Below, piece by piece: positions 8,602 to 17,048 of a stretch of 64,000 nucleotides of DNA. This DNA is from an uncultured Ruminococcus sp. GTDB taxonomy: Bacteria; Bacillota; Clostridia; Oscillospirales; Acutalibacteraceae. The notes under the pieces are model-generated. The model did not search any database, had not been told where the DNA came from, and saw only the letters and a list, made by a program, of their open reading frames with translations. Each line of letters opens with the position of its first letter. Position 1 is the stretch's first letter. A program made the translations under genes and the position numbers. The stretch spans positions 1-64,000 of the forward strand of contig CACXAO010000001.1 of NCBI GenBank assembly GCA_902765625.1, in the 5' to 3' direction.

Positions 8602-9348
8602 TCAGTCCTCCTCGTAAACCGGAAAGGCAGTGGTGATCTTCTTGCTGTCGTTGAGGTACATATCGATTTCAAGGTCGTTGCAGTAGCCTATCCAAAGCTC
8701 GCCCTCGGGATTATCGGAGTCCGCGAGAGCGTAGTCGTAAGCCGTGTTGATGGCGTCAACGACCTCCTGAGGCGACCAGTCGGAAGGGAAGAAGGACGAA
8801 AAGCCGTTCTTCTTTACGCCGTCGACCTTGACCTGAGCCTTGAAAACGCCGTGCTTGTCGGTTTTGCTCTGAGTTCCTTCAATTATGCTGCCCTTGCTGT
8901 CGGATATGTTGTTGTAGTGGTAGCCGGTTGCCTTGCCTTTGCTGTTGATGTTGCCGTTGAAAATGTGGTTGAGCGTGTTCTTTGCGAAGTTCGAGGTGCC
9001 GGTGAGCTTGTCGACGTCCGCCATCGTATAGGTTTTGCCGGCGGTTTTTGATGACGAGCTGCTTTTTGAGGAGCTTGATTCGCCGGTGATCTTGTCCTTG
9101 GCTCCGTTTATCCCCGAGGCGATACTGCTTTTTGCGTCGTCAAGACCGGACTCGATCTCGCTTTTGGCGCTGTTCAAATCGGATTCGATTTCGCTTTTCG
9201 CGCTGTTCAGGTCAGAACCGATCTCGCTGAACGCGTCGCTCAGATCGGATTTGACGTTATCCGCGGTGCTTTGAGCAATTCCGCAGCCGGCAAGCGCCGA
9301 AAGACACAGTACGGCTGTCAGCAGAATCGCGGTCAGTTTTCTTTTCAT
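8602..9348 (-). CDS. Lipoprotein with amphipathic 11-residue repeats
   Basis: 248 residues. A lipobox LSALAGC places the lipidated cysteine at residue 22, so the protein is membrane-anchored outside the cell. Residues of about 31-90 contain tandem 11-residue repeats of the form SDLNSAKSEIE, coded by near-identical 33-nt units, predicted to form a long amphipathic helix. A serine-rich linker (SSSSKSSSSSK) follows, and then a C-terminal globular domain of about 130 residues that I cannot name. The ribosome site AAGGAGTGACAGC is strong. It lies 4 nt after the acetyltransferase gene. A spacer or membrane-associating helix is a reasonable reading of the repeat. Confidence 0.82.
   Translation of the reverse strand: MKRKLTAILLTAVLCLSALAGCGIAQSTADNVKSDLSDAFSEIGSDLNSAKSEIESDLNSAKSEIESGLDDAKSSIASGINGAKDKITGESSSSKSSSSSKTAGKTYTMADVDKLTGTSNFAKNTLNHIFNGNINSKGKATGYHYNNISDSKGSIIEGTQSKTDKHGVFKAQVKVDGVKKNGFSSFFPSDWSPQEVVDAINTAYDYALADSDNPEGELWIGYCNDLEIDMYLNDSKKITTAFPVYEED
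9100..9245 (-). repeat. Tandem 33-bp coding repeats
   Basis: Near-identical 33-nt units encode the 11-residue repeat SDLNSAKSEIE within the lipoprotein. At least three to four copies are visible, decaying toward both ends. They are coding repeats, not a CRISPR. Confidence 0.75.
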
Positions 9349-9352
9349 GCTG

Positions 9353-9877
9353 TCACTCCTTAAAAATTATTTCATACAGGCATTCCCTGCGTTCTCCTTC
9401 GGTAAGGCGGTTGTATCTGCCGCCGTGGGTTTCGAGGTAGTGCATACCGAGCTTTTCCATAACGCGCTTTGAGGCTTGATTTTCGCTGTCGCAGTGGGCG
9501 ATAAAGCGGTTTATGCCCATCGATCTGCGAAACGCCTCCATCATACCTCTCGCCGCCTCTGCCGCGTAGCCGTGACCCCAGCAGTCGCGTCGGATTATCC
9601 AGCCGAGCTCCCCGCGCGAGTAGTCGCCCTCAAAGTACATCGTCATGCCGCCGATGTGCTCGTCTCCGAGCAGAACCGCGAATTCGCAGACGTCGGGCTG
9701 CGGCTTTTGCCATTCAAGCTCGGCGCTGCGGATAAACTCAGCCACCTCGCCGCGGCTGGTCTTTGGCAGGTAGACCATCAGCCTTGCGTTTTCGCTGTTC
9801 ATGGCGTAGGCGCAGGCGCTGTCGAGAAACCTCTCCGACATGGGAACAAGCGTCAGCCGTTCGGTTTGTATTTTCAT
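9353..9877 (-). CDS. GNAT family N-acetyltransferase (RimJ/RimL type)
   Basis: 174 residues from ATG at 9877. The frame opens earlier, at 9925, but the promoter -10 (9893-9898) lies inside that extension, so the 9877 start is correct. The opening MKIQTERLTLVPMSE and the block GWIIRRDCWGHGYAAEAARG (acetyl-CoA pyrophosphate-binding loop) are typical of ribosomal-protein-acetyltransferase-like GNAT enzymes that acetylate N-termini or small amines. It heads an operon with the lipoprotein and a small unknown gene. The substrate is not predictable. Confidence 0.88.
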   Translation of the reverse strand: MKIQTERLTLVPMSERFLDSACAYAMNSENARLMVYLPKTSRGEVAEFIRSAELEWQKPQPDVCEFAVLLGDEHIGGMTMYFEGDYSRGELGWIIRRDCWGHGYAAEAARGMMEAFRRSMGINRFIAHCDSENQASKRVMEKLGMHYLETHGGRYNRLTEGERRECLYEIIFKE

Positions 9878-9892
9878 AATATCACCGTCTTT

Positions 9893-9921
9893 ATTGTATA
9901 ATAAGACTGACCGGATGTCAA
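9893..9921 (-). promoter_or_regulatory. Promoter of the GNAT-lipoprotein operon
   Basis: On the minus strand, TTGACA (9916-9921), a 17-bp spacer and TACAAT (9893-9898). It decides the start of the acetyltransferase gene. Confidence 0.8.
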
Positions 9922-10007
9922 TCAAAACAAAAATATTTCAACAAATTGTACGCCTTGTACAAATCAGCCGCAGTGTCGCAATATTTCGGCAAATAACAAG
10001 ATTTGCG

Positions 10008-10036
10008 TTGAAAAAGCGCAAAAAGTATGATATAAT
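10008..10036 (+). promoter_or_regulatory. Promoter of the Na+/phosphate symporter
   Basis: TTGAAA (10008-10013), a 17-bp spacer, TATAAT (10031-10036). Confidence 0.8.
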
Positions 10037-10084
10037 TGTATTGTCTATATGGAAACTCAAACCATATTTTGAGAGGGTATGAAC

Positions 10085-11752
10085 ATGGACAGTTATAGTA
10101 TTTTATTAAAGGTCATTATGGCGCTCGGCGGTCTCGGTCTGTTTTTGATCGGTATGAAAAACATGGGCGAGGGTCTGGAGCTTGCCGCAGGTAACAAGCT
10201 GAGAAATCTGCTGCAGAAAATTACCAGCAACAAGTTCATTGCGATGCTTGTAGGTACGCTCGTCACCGCCGTCATTCAAAGCTCCTCGGCTACCGACGCG
10301 ATGGTCGTCGGTTTCGCGAACGCCGGACTGATGGAGCTCGGTCAGGCTATAGGCGTGCTGTTCGGCGCCAAAATCGGTACAACGGTCACCTCGCTTCTGA
10401 TGGCGATCGACATCAAGGCGTTCGTTCCGATTTTCATCTTCCTCGGCGCGATAGTCATCACCTTCAGCCATAAAAACAACCACAAGTACTACGGTCAGAT
10501 TGCCGCCGGCTTCGGCATGCTGTTCCTAGGTCTTTCGCTGATGAGTGAAAACCTAAAGTGGATGGGCGAGAGCAGCGCGTTTGTCAGCGTCGCGGATAAT
10601 CTCTCGTTCCCGCTGCTGGGAATTTTGGTCGGCTTCGTCTTTACGGCGATCATCCAAAGCTCCTCGGCTTCCGTCGGTATTCTCATGGCTCTGGCGATGG
10701 CCGGAGTTATCACCGACCTCAATCAGGCTGTTTTCGTTATTTACGGCTTCAACGTAGGCGCGTGCTCCGCGGCGTTCATCTCGTCGCTCGGCGCGAACCG
10801 TACCGCCAAGCAGATCGCGCTTTCTAACTTCCTCATTTCGAGCATCGGCGCGGTCATTATGACGCTGATCACGATATTCCTGCCGTTTACAACGTGGATC
10901 AACATGCTGCTTCCGGCTGAAACGCTCGGTTTGCCGGCGCAGATCTCGGCAACGCACATCTTCTTCAACATCGCGATCACCGTTATCCTACTGCCGTTCT
11001 CAAACCTTATCCTCAAGCTCACAACGCTCATTCTGCCCGAGCACGACGAGGACAAGGAGAAGATGGCTGCGGTTTACCTCGATACCCGACTCCTCACCAC
11101 GCCTCCGATGGCTGTACTCTCGGTTGAAAACGAGTGCAAGCGTCTGGGCGACCTCGCGCGCAAAAACTATATGTACGCGATGAAGGCGTTCTTTGAGCAG
11201 GATCAGAAGATCATCGCCAAGGTTGAGAAGAACGAGAAGGTTATCGACTACCTCACCAGCGAGATCACGCGTTTCATCGTAAAGATCAACGGTCTTGACA
11301 TTCTCGACAGCGACCGCAAAACGATGGGCGTTATGTACTCCGCGATTCAGGATATGGAGCGCATCGGCGACCACGCGGAGAATATTATCGACTGCACAAA
11401 GCAGATGATGGACGGCAAGATGAAGTTTACCGAAACGGCAATGCAGGAGCTTCACAACCTTGACGACCTGACCTCGAAGCTGCTCGACGACGGTCTGACG
11501 CTCTTTAAGGCTCAGGATATGGACTTCTCGCTTGCCAAGACGATTATCGAGACAGAAAGCTCGCTCGACAGCCACGTTAAGGTTTACAAGTACAACCACA
11601 TCGGCAGAATGAACGCGGGCATCTGCAGCGCCGAAAACGGCACTGTATTCCTCGATATGCTCACGATCTTGGAGCGCGTAGGCGACCACGCCAACAACGT
11701 AGCGTTCTCCATTCCGAGAAACAAGCTCGGCAACATTGTCAAAAAGGCGTAA
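10085..11752 (+). CDS. Na+/phosphate cotransporter, NptA type with PhoU-like tail
   Basis: About 555 residues. Two inverted transport repeats carry the signature QSSS (QSSSATDAMVVGFANAG and IQSSSASVGILMAL), each with several membrane segments. After about residue 330 the chain becomes soluble and helical, with PhoU-like content (QDMERIGDHAENI and LERVGDHANNVAF). This is the standard bacterial NptA/YjbB architecture for sodium-driven phosphate movement. I choose ATG at 10085 because GAGAGGG (10071-10077) is 7 nt upstream of it and too close to ATG 10079. It is a single gene with its own promoter and terminator. No Pho box is evident. Confidence 0.92.
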   Translation: MDSYSILLKVIMALGGLGLFLIGMKNMGEGLELAAGNKLRNLLQKITSNKFIAMLVGTLVTAVIQSSSATDAMVVGFANAGLMELGQAIGVLFGAKIGTTVTSLLMAIDIKAFVPIFIFLGAIVITFSHKNNHKYYGQIAAGFGMLFLGLSLMSENLKWMGESSAFVSVADNLSFPLLGILVGFVFTAIIQSSSASVGILMALAMAGVITDLNQAVFVIYGFNVGACSAAFISSLGANRTAKQIALSNFLISSIGAVIMTLITIFLPFTTWINMLLPAETLGLPAQISATHIFFNIAITVILLPFSNLILKLTTLILPEHDEDKEKMAAVYLDTRLLTTPPMAVLSVENECKRLGDLARKNYMYAMKAFFEQDQKIIAKVEKNEKVIDYLTSEITRFIVKINGLDILDSDRKTMGVMYSAIQDMERIGDHAENIIDCTKQMMDGKMKFTETAMQELHNLDDLTSKLLDDGLTLFKAQDMDFSLAKTIIETESSLDSHVKVYKYNHIGRMNAGICSAENGTVFLDMLTILERVGDHANNVAFSIPRNKLGNIVKKA

Positions 11753-11770
11753 AAATAACCGAAAATCACG

Positions 11771-11799
11771 GCGCGGGCGCAGATGTGTCCGCGCTTTTT
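11771..11799 (+). terminator. Terminator of the phosphate symporter gene
   Basis: GCGCGG (11771-11776) pairs with CCGCGC (11789-11794), followed by TTTTT. Confidence 0.82.
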
Positions 11800-11832
11800 G
11801 ACGCGTAATTTATGGAAATTTAATGTCGGCAC

Positions 11833-11862
11833 TTGACGAAAATCGGACTTTTGTTATATAAT
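11833..11862 (+). promoter_or_regulatory. Promoter of the Ig-like lipoprotein gene
   Basis: TTGACG (11833-11838), an 18-bp spacer, TATAAT (11857-11862). Confidence 0.75.
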
Positions 11863-11917
11863 AATACTCTGATGATAAAATGCAATTAATAAACTACATA
11901 GTTGGCAAGGTGAAAAA

Positions 11918-12598
11918 ATGAGAAAATATATATTTGTTCCGCTGCTTGCTCTTATGGTGCTTTTTGCCGCCTGCGGCAAGGAGGAGAGCTCAAGCGTGCC
12001 GGAAACTACTGCGGCAACGCGCAGCGAGGCGACCCGAAGCGAAGCTGCAACAGCCGCTAAAACAACCGCGGCAGAGCAGACGACCGCCGCCCAGAGTGAG
12101 ACAAAGGCGACGGGCACCGTTCCGCCGACAACAGCTCCGGCTACCTCAAAGCCGGTTCAGGACAACATTCCTGCCGATACGATTACCGCCGGTCACATAA
12201 ATCCTAACCTGAGCGGCATTCAGGGCTACGTTATGAGCGAGATAAGCGCGCTCGCAGTGACGGGCATCAGCCTTGAAAGCGACAGCGTGACCATCGAAAG
12301 GGGCGAGACCGCCGAGGTTACGGTTATCTTTGAGCCTTCCTACGCTGCCAACAAGCGCTGCACCGTAGAGACCGACAATTCCTGTGTCAAGGCGACCTAC
12401 AAGAGCGGTGTGCTCACGCTTATCGGAGAGAAGCAGGGCGACTGCACCGTTAAGGTGACCTCAAACAACGGTTACAGCACGAGCTGCACGGTTACCGTTA
12501 AGCCCAGCGACAAGCACGACGCTCCCGAGGAGACGACAGCTGCGGAGCCGACTACCGAGCCTGCCACCGAAGCCTCTCACGAGGAGCCTACAGAGTAA
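11918..12598 (+). CDS. Lipoprotein with Ig-like (Big_2-type) domain
   Basis: 226 residues. The signal ends in a lipobox LFAAC with Cys19. A Thr/Ala/Glu-rich low-complexity stretch (about 25-85) is probably extracellular spacer. Residues of about 108-195 form one bacterial Ig-like domain (VTGISLESDSVTIERGE, then GDCTVKVTS and TSCTVTVKP). A second Thr/Glu-rich tail closes the protein. Such domains mediate surface adhesion or stacking. It is monocistronic with a clear promoter and a bidirectional terminator. No enzymatic motif is seen. Confidence 0.85.
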   Translation: MRKYIFVPLLALMVLFAACGKEESSSVPETTAATRSEATRSEAATAAKTTAAEQTTAAQSETKATGTVPPTTAPATSKPVQDNIPADTITAGHINPNLSGIQGYVMSEISALAVTGISLESDSVTIERGETAEVTVIFEPSYAANKRCTVETDNSCVKATYKSGVLTLIGEKQGDCTVKVTSNNGYSTSCTVTVKPSDKHDAPEETTAAEPTTEPATEASHEEPTE

Positions 12599-12611
12599 AA
12601 AAGCAAAAAAT

Positions 12612-12641
12612 TAAGGAGCCGCGAAGGCTCCTTTTTATTTT
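12612..12641. terminator. Bidirectional terminator
   Basis: AGGAGCC and GGCTCCT form the stem, with A and T runs on the two sides. It serves both the Ig-like lipoprotein and the convergent CPBP gene, whose stop lies at its edge. Confidence 0.85.
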
Positions 12642-13648
12642 ATCATAAGCGAGACGGTTGTTACGCCTATGAAGAAAAGCATTAGCAGAATCGTTATCAG
12701 TGTAATCGGCGCGGTGAAGAATACCGCAGCCTTTTTTGCACCGGAAATCGGGAAAATACCGCCTTTCATGTGTTCTTTGCGCTTTATTGCGCGCACAAGC
12801 TCGATGATACCCATTATGACCGCCGCGGTAATAAGACCGTAAACTATCAGTTCATAAAGCAAAGTAACGATGATTACCGGGATGTTTCCTTGCCGCAGCT
12901 CAAAAATCAGGCTTTCGGCGCTGTCGGAAGCGTCTCCGATCAATGTTGTGAACACCACCGTCAGGGTGTTTGCGACAAAGTGGAACAGCATGGTTACCGG
13001 CAGCGAACGGCTTTTTGCGAAGATGTACGCTAAGCCGAGTCCCATGACGAAGGTGTAGGGCAGCTGGTCGAGGTTGCCGTGCATGAGCGCGAACATCAGC
13101 GACGAAAAGATGACCGCAAAGCCCTGACCCATTATTTCGGTGTGGCGGTACACTGCCGAGCGGAAAAGTATCTCCTCGAATATCGGCGCAAATACCGAGA
13201 GCGCGAGAAACGACACCAGAAAACCGCCTGCTCCGTCGCCCATATTTATGTCCGGATCGCTGATTTCTATGTGCAGCAGTGATTCGGCGAACGACTTGAT
13301 AAGGTTTGTGAATATGCTCGTAAGGAACGCAAGTCCCCATGTAATAACTATCCATTTGAAAATCCGGCCGGCGGACATCTGCGGCTTGCAAAAGGTCTGC
13401 CTGAGCCTCAGACCGGTTTCTCTGCGGCGCGTCTTGTAAAAAATCAGCGCGGCGATACTTCCTCCGACGGGATAAACGAAAACATACAGCGCAAGGTAAA
13501 AAAGCTCCGGCGGAATCGTGATGTGAAGGGTATTTGTCGCGAATAAATACGCGGTCGAGACGACAGCCGAGAAAAGCTGCATTGACATCACGAAAATCAG
13601 CACGGGAAGCGAGCTGTAGTTGGATATTCTCCGGATTTCTTTGTTCAT
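12635..13648 (-). CDS. CPBP family intramembrane glutamic endopeptidase (Abi/CAAX type)
   Basis: 337 residues from ATG at 13648, preceded by GGGAGGAATTGTT. An upstream in-frame start at 13696 is ruled out because the promoter overlaps it. About eight membrane segments carry the CPBP motifs EEILFR (EExxxR), FALMHG (FxxxH) and HFVANT (HxxxN). The family includes Rce1-like prenyl-protein proteases and bacteriocin-immunity proteins. The C-terminal membrane segments after residue 250 extend beyond the core domain. Substrate unknown. Confidence 0.9.
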   Translation of the reverse strand: MNKEIRRISNYSSLPVLIFVMSMQLFSAVVSTAYLFATNTLHITIPPELFYLALYVFVYPVGGSIAALIFYKTRRRETGLRLRQTFCKPQMSAGRIFKWIVITWGLAFLTSIFTNLIKSFAESLLHIEISDPDINMGDGAGGFLVSFLALSVFAPIFEEILFRSAVYRHTEIMGQGFAVIFSSLMFALMHGNLDQLPYTFVMGLGLAYIFAKSRSLPVTMLFHFVANTLTVVFTTLIGDASDSAESLIFELRQGNIPVIIVTLLYELIVYGLITAAVIMGIIELVRAIKRKEHMKGGIFPISGAKKAAVFFTAPITLITILLMLFFIGVTTVSLMIK

Positions 13649-13667
13649 AACAATTCCTCCCGAGAAT

Positions 13668-13696
13668 AATGTACCATACCGAGGAGGTAATGTCAA
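13668..13696 (-). promoter_or_regulatory. Promoter of the CPBP protease gene
   Basis: TTGACA (13691-13696 on the minus strand), a 17-bp spacer, TACATT (13668-13673). Confidence 0.75.
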
Positions 13697-13779
13697 TCAA
13701 TAGGGAAACTATGAATAAAAAAATACCGTGATTTCCGTGATATTTTTACAGGAAAAAACTGCTTTTTGGTCGATTTTTG

Positions 13780-13808
13780 TTGCAAAGTGAGCAGAAAAAT
13801 GGTATACT
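13780..13808 (+). promoter_or_regulatory. Promoter of the acyl-activation operon
   Basis: TTGCAA (13780-13785), a 17-bp spacer, TATACT (13803-13808). It is the only clear promoter before the eleven-gene run and lies upstream of the ATG at 13837. Confidence 0.75.
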
Positions 13809-13836
13809 ATGTGAGTATGCGAAAGTGGGAAATAGT

Positions 13837-15759
13837 ATGAAAATCACAAATATAGGCGGTTACCCTTCCGTCAACAGCTATGTTGACGCCAAGCTCGAAC
13901 GGTATAATTCTTCCGACAAGAGCTTTGAGGCGTTGTTTGAGCTGATGTTCTCCGAGCGCGAAAACGTGCTTTGGGAGGAGAGCAAGGGCTACCGCATTTC
14001 AAAAACTACATACGCTCAGGCGAGAGAAAACGTACTAATCCGCGCCGCAAGGCTCAGAGAGCTTCTGCCAAATGCAAAGGAAAGCTCCGTCGTAGGTTTG
14101 TACATGGACAATTCGCTTGACTGGATCGAGGTTTTCTGGGCGATACTCTGCGCGGGCTTCTGTCCGCTGCTGCTCAACCTCCGTCTTGACGACGATACGC
14201 TAGAATACGCGCTGAGGGTTACGGATGCAGCCGCCGTTGTGTCCGACGGCAAACGCTTCTCCGCGAAAACCGTCCTTGCCGATGAGCTTACGCAGGGCGC
14301 GCCCTGTCCCGGCAAAAATAAATTCGGCACTGCGGTTATGGTCATGTCCTCGGGCACCTCGTCTCACGTCAAAATCTGCGCCTACACCGCCGGGGAGTTC
14401 TACTGCCAGATTCAGGGCAGCTACAGCATTATCAGGCAGTGCACGCAGGTTAAAAAGCACTACGAGGGCGAGCTGAAGCTGCTGACCTTTCTGCCGTTTT
14501 ACCACATCTTCGGACTGGTCGCGGTGTATATCTGGTTCGCGTTCTTCTCGCGCACCTTTGTGCGGCTCAACGATATGCAGCCGCAGACGATTACCAACAC
14601 AATAAAACGCCACAAAGTTACGCACATCTTCGCGGTTCCGCTCTTCTGGGAGAAGGTTTACGAGCAGGCGATGCGGACTATCTCGGAACGCGGCGAAAAG
14701 ACCGTCAAGAAGTTCAACAAGGGCATGGAAATCAGCCGTAAGCTCGGCGATTCTCCGCTTTCGGACGTTTTTTCGAAAAAGGCGTTCAGGGAGGTTCGCG
14801 ACGGAATGTTCGGCGAGAGCGTGCAGTTCATGATCACCGGCGGCAGCTACATCAGCTCTCAGGTGATGGAGTTCTTCAACGCCATCGGTTACCGCCTCGC
14901 GGACGGCTACGGCATGAGCGAGATCGGCATTACCTCTGTCGAGCTGAGCGGCAAGCGCAGCCGGCTCAATTCATGCTCGGTCGGTACGCCGATGATGGGC
15001 ATGGAGTATAAGATAAATCCGGACGGCGAGCTTCTCGTGCGCGGCAAGGCGATGGCGAAATACATCATCGAGGACGGCGAAAAGCACTCAAACGAGGGTT
15101 GGTTCAACACTCACGACCTCGCTTCCTTCGAGAACGGATGCTACCGCATTCTGGGCAGGCGCGACGATTTGATCATTGCTCCGAACGGCGAGAATCTCAA
15201 CCCGAATCTCATCGAGAGCAAGCTCGAGGTTTCGGGCGTGCGCGGAGTGTGTCTTGTTGCGGCGCAGGAAAATGAAAAACATGTGCCGACGCTTTTGGTG
15301 TCGGTCAGCAAATATATCACGGGCGAGCGTCTGAGCACTGTTGAAAAGCAGCTCAGAGCAAAAATCGCCGGGCTGAATCTTTCGGGTCAGATAACGCGGC
15401 TTGTCTTTGTTGAGGACAGCCTGATGACCGACGCCGAGTTCAAGCTCAACCGCGCAAGGCTCTCAAAGGCGCTTGGAAACGGAGAACTTACCGAGGTCGT
15501 GCCCGACCGCGCGCTTGCAGGCAGAGCCGACGACGAGATCGCGCGCAAAATCACTCTGATGTTCGCGATGGCGCTTCAAAAGCCCGAGGACGAAATCGGC
15601 TACGACGCTGATTTCTTTACCGACCTCGGCGGCACAAGCCTCGATTACTTCTCGCTTGTAGCCGGTCTGCGCGACGAGTTCCGCGTTTCCTTCCACACGG
15701 GCGACATGAGTCTGAGCACCGTGAGGGAGCTTCACGATTACATTTTGGAGAAACAGTAA
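13837..15759 (+). CDS. Acyl-activating AMP ligase fused to an acyl-carrier domain
   Basis: 640 residues from ATG 13837; the frame opens earlier but that region contains the promoter. The ANL adenylation domain has the phosphate loop VMSSGTSSHVK (unusual, since SGTTGxPK is canonical), an A5-like YGMSEIG, the GWFNTHDL motif, the hinge GRRDDL and NGENLNPNLIE. From about residue 560 a phosphopantetheine-carrier domain follows, with the attachment serine in LGGTSLDYF. The fused architecture suggests a fatty or carboxylic acid is adenylated and loaded onto its own carrier. It heads the operon with two acyltransferases 5 nt downstream. The substrate chain is unknown. Confidence 0.85.
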   Translation: MKITNIGGYPSVNSYVDAKLERYNSSDKSFEALFELMFSERENVLWEESKGYRISKTTYAQARENVLIRAARLRELLPNAKESSVVGLYMDNSLDWIEVFWAILCAGFCPLLLNLRLDDDTLEYALRVTDAAAVVSDGKRFSAKTVLADELTQGAPCPGKNKFGTAVMVMSSGTSSHVKICAYTAGEFYCQIQGSYSIIRQCTQVKKHYEGELKLLTFLPFYHIFGLVAVYIWFAFFSRTFVRLNDMQPQTITNTIKRHKVTHIFAVPLFWEKVYEQAMRTISERGEKTVKKFNKGMEISRKLGDSPLSDVFSKKAFREVRDGMFGESVQFMITGGSYISSQVMEFFNAIGYRLADGYGMSEIGITSVELSGKRSRLNSCSVGTPMMGMEYKINPDGELLVRGKAMAKYIIEDGEKHSNEGWFNTHDLASFENGCYRILGRRDDLIIAPNGENLNPNLIESKLEVSGVRGVCLVAAQENEKHVPTLLVSVSKYITGERLSTVEKQLRAKIAGLNLSGQITRLVFVEDSLMTDAEFKLNRARLSKALGNGELTEVVPDRALAGRADDEIARKITLMFAMALQKPEDEIGYDADFFTDLGGTSLDYFSLVAGLRDEFRVSFHTGDMSLSTVRELHDYILEKQ

Positions 15760-15764
15760 ACTGT

Positions 15765-16403
15765 ATGCTGACAGAATTTTTCAACGGGTTTGTAAAGGCG
15801 ACGGGCTGGCCTGCCTACAAAATCGCCTTTCGAACCAAGATATATTACGAGGACAAGAGCGTTCAGAGCAGGCGTATCAAAGGCGCCGCGATGGTTGTTT
15901 CAAACCACACCTCGGTTTTTGACTACGCGGTTCTGCTCTTTGTGTTCTTCACGCGAACCCTGCGCGTGCAGATGGCGGAGGTGCTGTTTCAAAAGCAGCC
16001 GCTCGGTATTTTCCTCAAAATGATGGGCGGCGTCTACGTCAACCGCGATACTCACGACTTCGGATTTCTCGCCGAGTCCGAGGAGCATCTGCGCCGCGGC
16101 AGGGTAGTGGGAGTGTTCCCGGAGAGCCGCCTTCCGCTAAAGGGAGAGGAAACTCCGCTCCCGTTTAAGCCGAGCGCGGCATATCTCGCTCTGGCGGCGG
16201 ACGTTCCCGTTATTCCCGTCTACACGAACGGGTCTTATTTCAACCTCAAAAAGCGTGCGAGGGTCATCGTGGGAAAGCCGATGTATCCGCGCGACTGCGT
16301 TTCGGACAGCAATGACGAGAAAGAAAACATCCGCATTTTCGGCGAAGCCATGAGAGAGCGGATAATTGAACTGGAGAGATTGCTCAATGAGCAAACCAAA
16401 TAA
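15765..16403 (+). CDS. PlsC-type 1-acylglycerol-phosphate acyltransferase
   Basis: 212 residues. The catalytic NHxxxxD motif is present as NHTSVFD, with a GGVYVNR block and a FPESR variant of the FPEGT/S motif. The family transfers acyl groups from acyl-ACP or acyl-CoA to lysophosphatidate or related acceptors at the membrane. It starts 5 nt after the ligase-ACP gene and overlaps the next acyltransferase by 17 nt. Context suggests it uses acyl chains loaded by the neighbouring ligase/ACP. The acceptor is not defined. Confidence 0.88.
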   Translation: MLTEFFNGFVKATGWPAYKIAFRTKIYYEDKSVQSRRIKGAAMVVSNHTSVFDYAVLLFVFFTRTLRVQMAEVLFQKQPLGIFLKMMGGVYVNRDTHDFGFLAESEEHLRRGRVVGVFPESRLPLKGEETPLPFKPSAAYLALAADVPVIPVYTNGSYFNLKKRARVIVGKPMYPRDCVSDSNDEKENIRIFGEAMRERIIELERLLNEQTK

Positions 16404-17034
16404 AGCGAGGGTATTTTCCCTCAAAAATTTTCCGCATGATTTTGTGTGGATAACAGGCGCGCCGGTTGTGCTGTGGCACCGCCCGAAGATGATTTACACA
16501 AGCGATAAGGCGAAGGAAAAGATCCGCGGAGGCGCGCTGCTGATCGCAAACCACACGGGTGTTTCAGACCCCGTTTACATGATGATAGGCGTTCCGTACC
16601 GCAGACACTTCTTCGTTGTCAGCGAGGAGGTCATGGACAAGCCCGTCGGCAGGCTGCTCAGGGCTATGCGCTGCATACGTATCGACCGCAATAACCCGAA
16701 CCTCGCCACCTTCCGCGAAATCGTAGCACGGCTCAAGAGCGGCGAGCTGATATCGATGTTTCCCGAGGGACGCATCAGCGTTGAGGACGGCACGTCAGAA
16801 TTCAAATCCGGAATGGTGCTGATGGCGGTGCGCAGCGGCGTGCCGATAGTGCCGATGTATATCAAACCGAAAACAAAACCGACCGAGAGGCTGACGATTG
16901 TATTGGGGGAACGGGTCAGCGTCACGGAGCTTTACGGCGAGCATCCGACCTTCGCCCAGATAGACGCGGCTACAAAGCTGCTCTACGAGCGCGAAACGGA
17001 GCTTAGCGGTTTTATTGATAAAAATTACAAATAA
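16387..17034 (+). CDS. Second PlsC-type acyltransferase
   Basis: 215 residues from ATG at 16387, overlapping the first acyltransferase. It has NHTGVSD (NHxxxxD) and FPEGR motifs, plus the block RRHFFVVSEEVMDKPVGR, so it is a complete PlsC-fold enzyme. It is a diverged paralogue rather than a recent copy. Two tandem PlsC enzymes in an operon with dedicated ligases and ACP hint at two sequential acylations or two acceptors. No membrane segment beyond the family's usual peripheral helices is evident. Confidence 0.87.
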   Translation: MSKPNKARVFSLKNFPHDFVWITGAPVVLWHRPKMIYTSDKAKEKIRGGALLIANHTGVSDPVYMMIGVPYRRHFFVVSEEVMDKPVGRLLRAMRCIRIDRNNPNLATFREIVARLKSGELISMFPEGRISVEDGTSEFKSGMVLMAVRSGVPIVPMYIKPKTKPTERLTIVLGERVSVTELYGEHPTFAQIDAATKLLYERETELSGFIDKNYK

Positions 17035-17048
17035 GAAGGAGTTGCAAA

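Noticed and set aside
9100..9245. 33-bp repeats considered as a CRISPR array
   Set aside because: There are no unique spacers; units are contiguous, in frame and encode a helical repeat.
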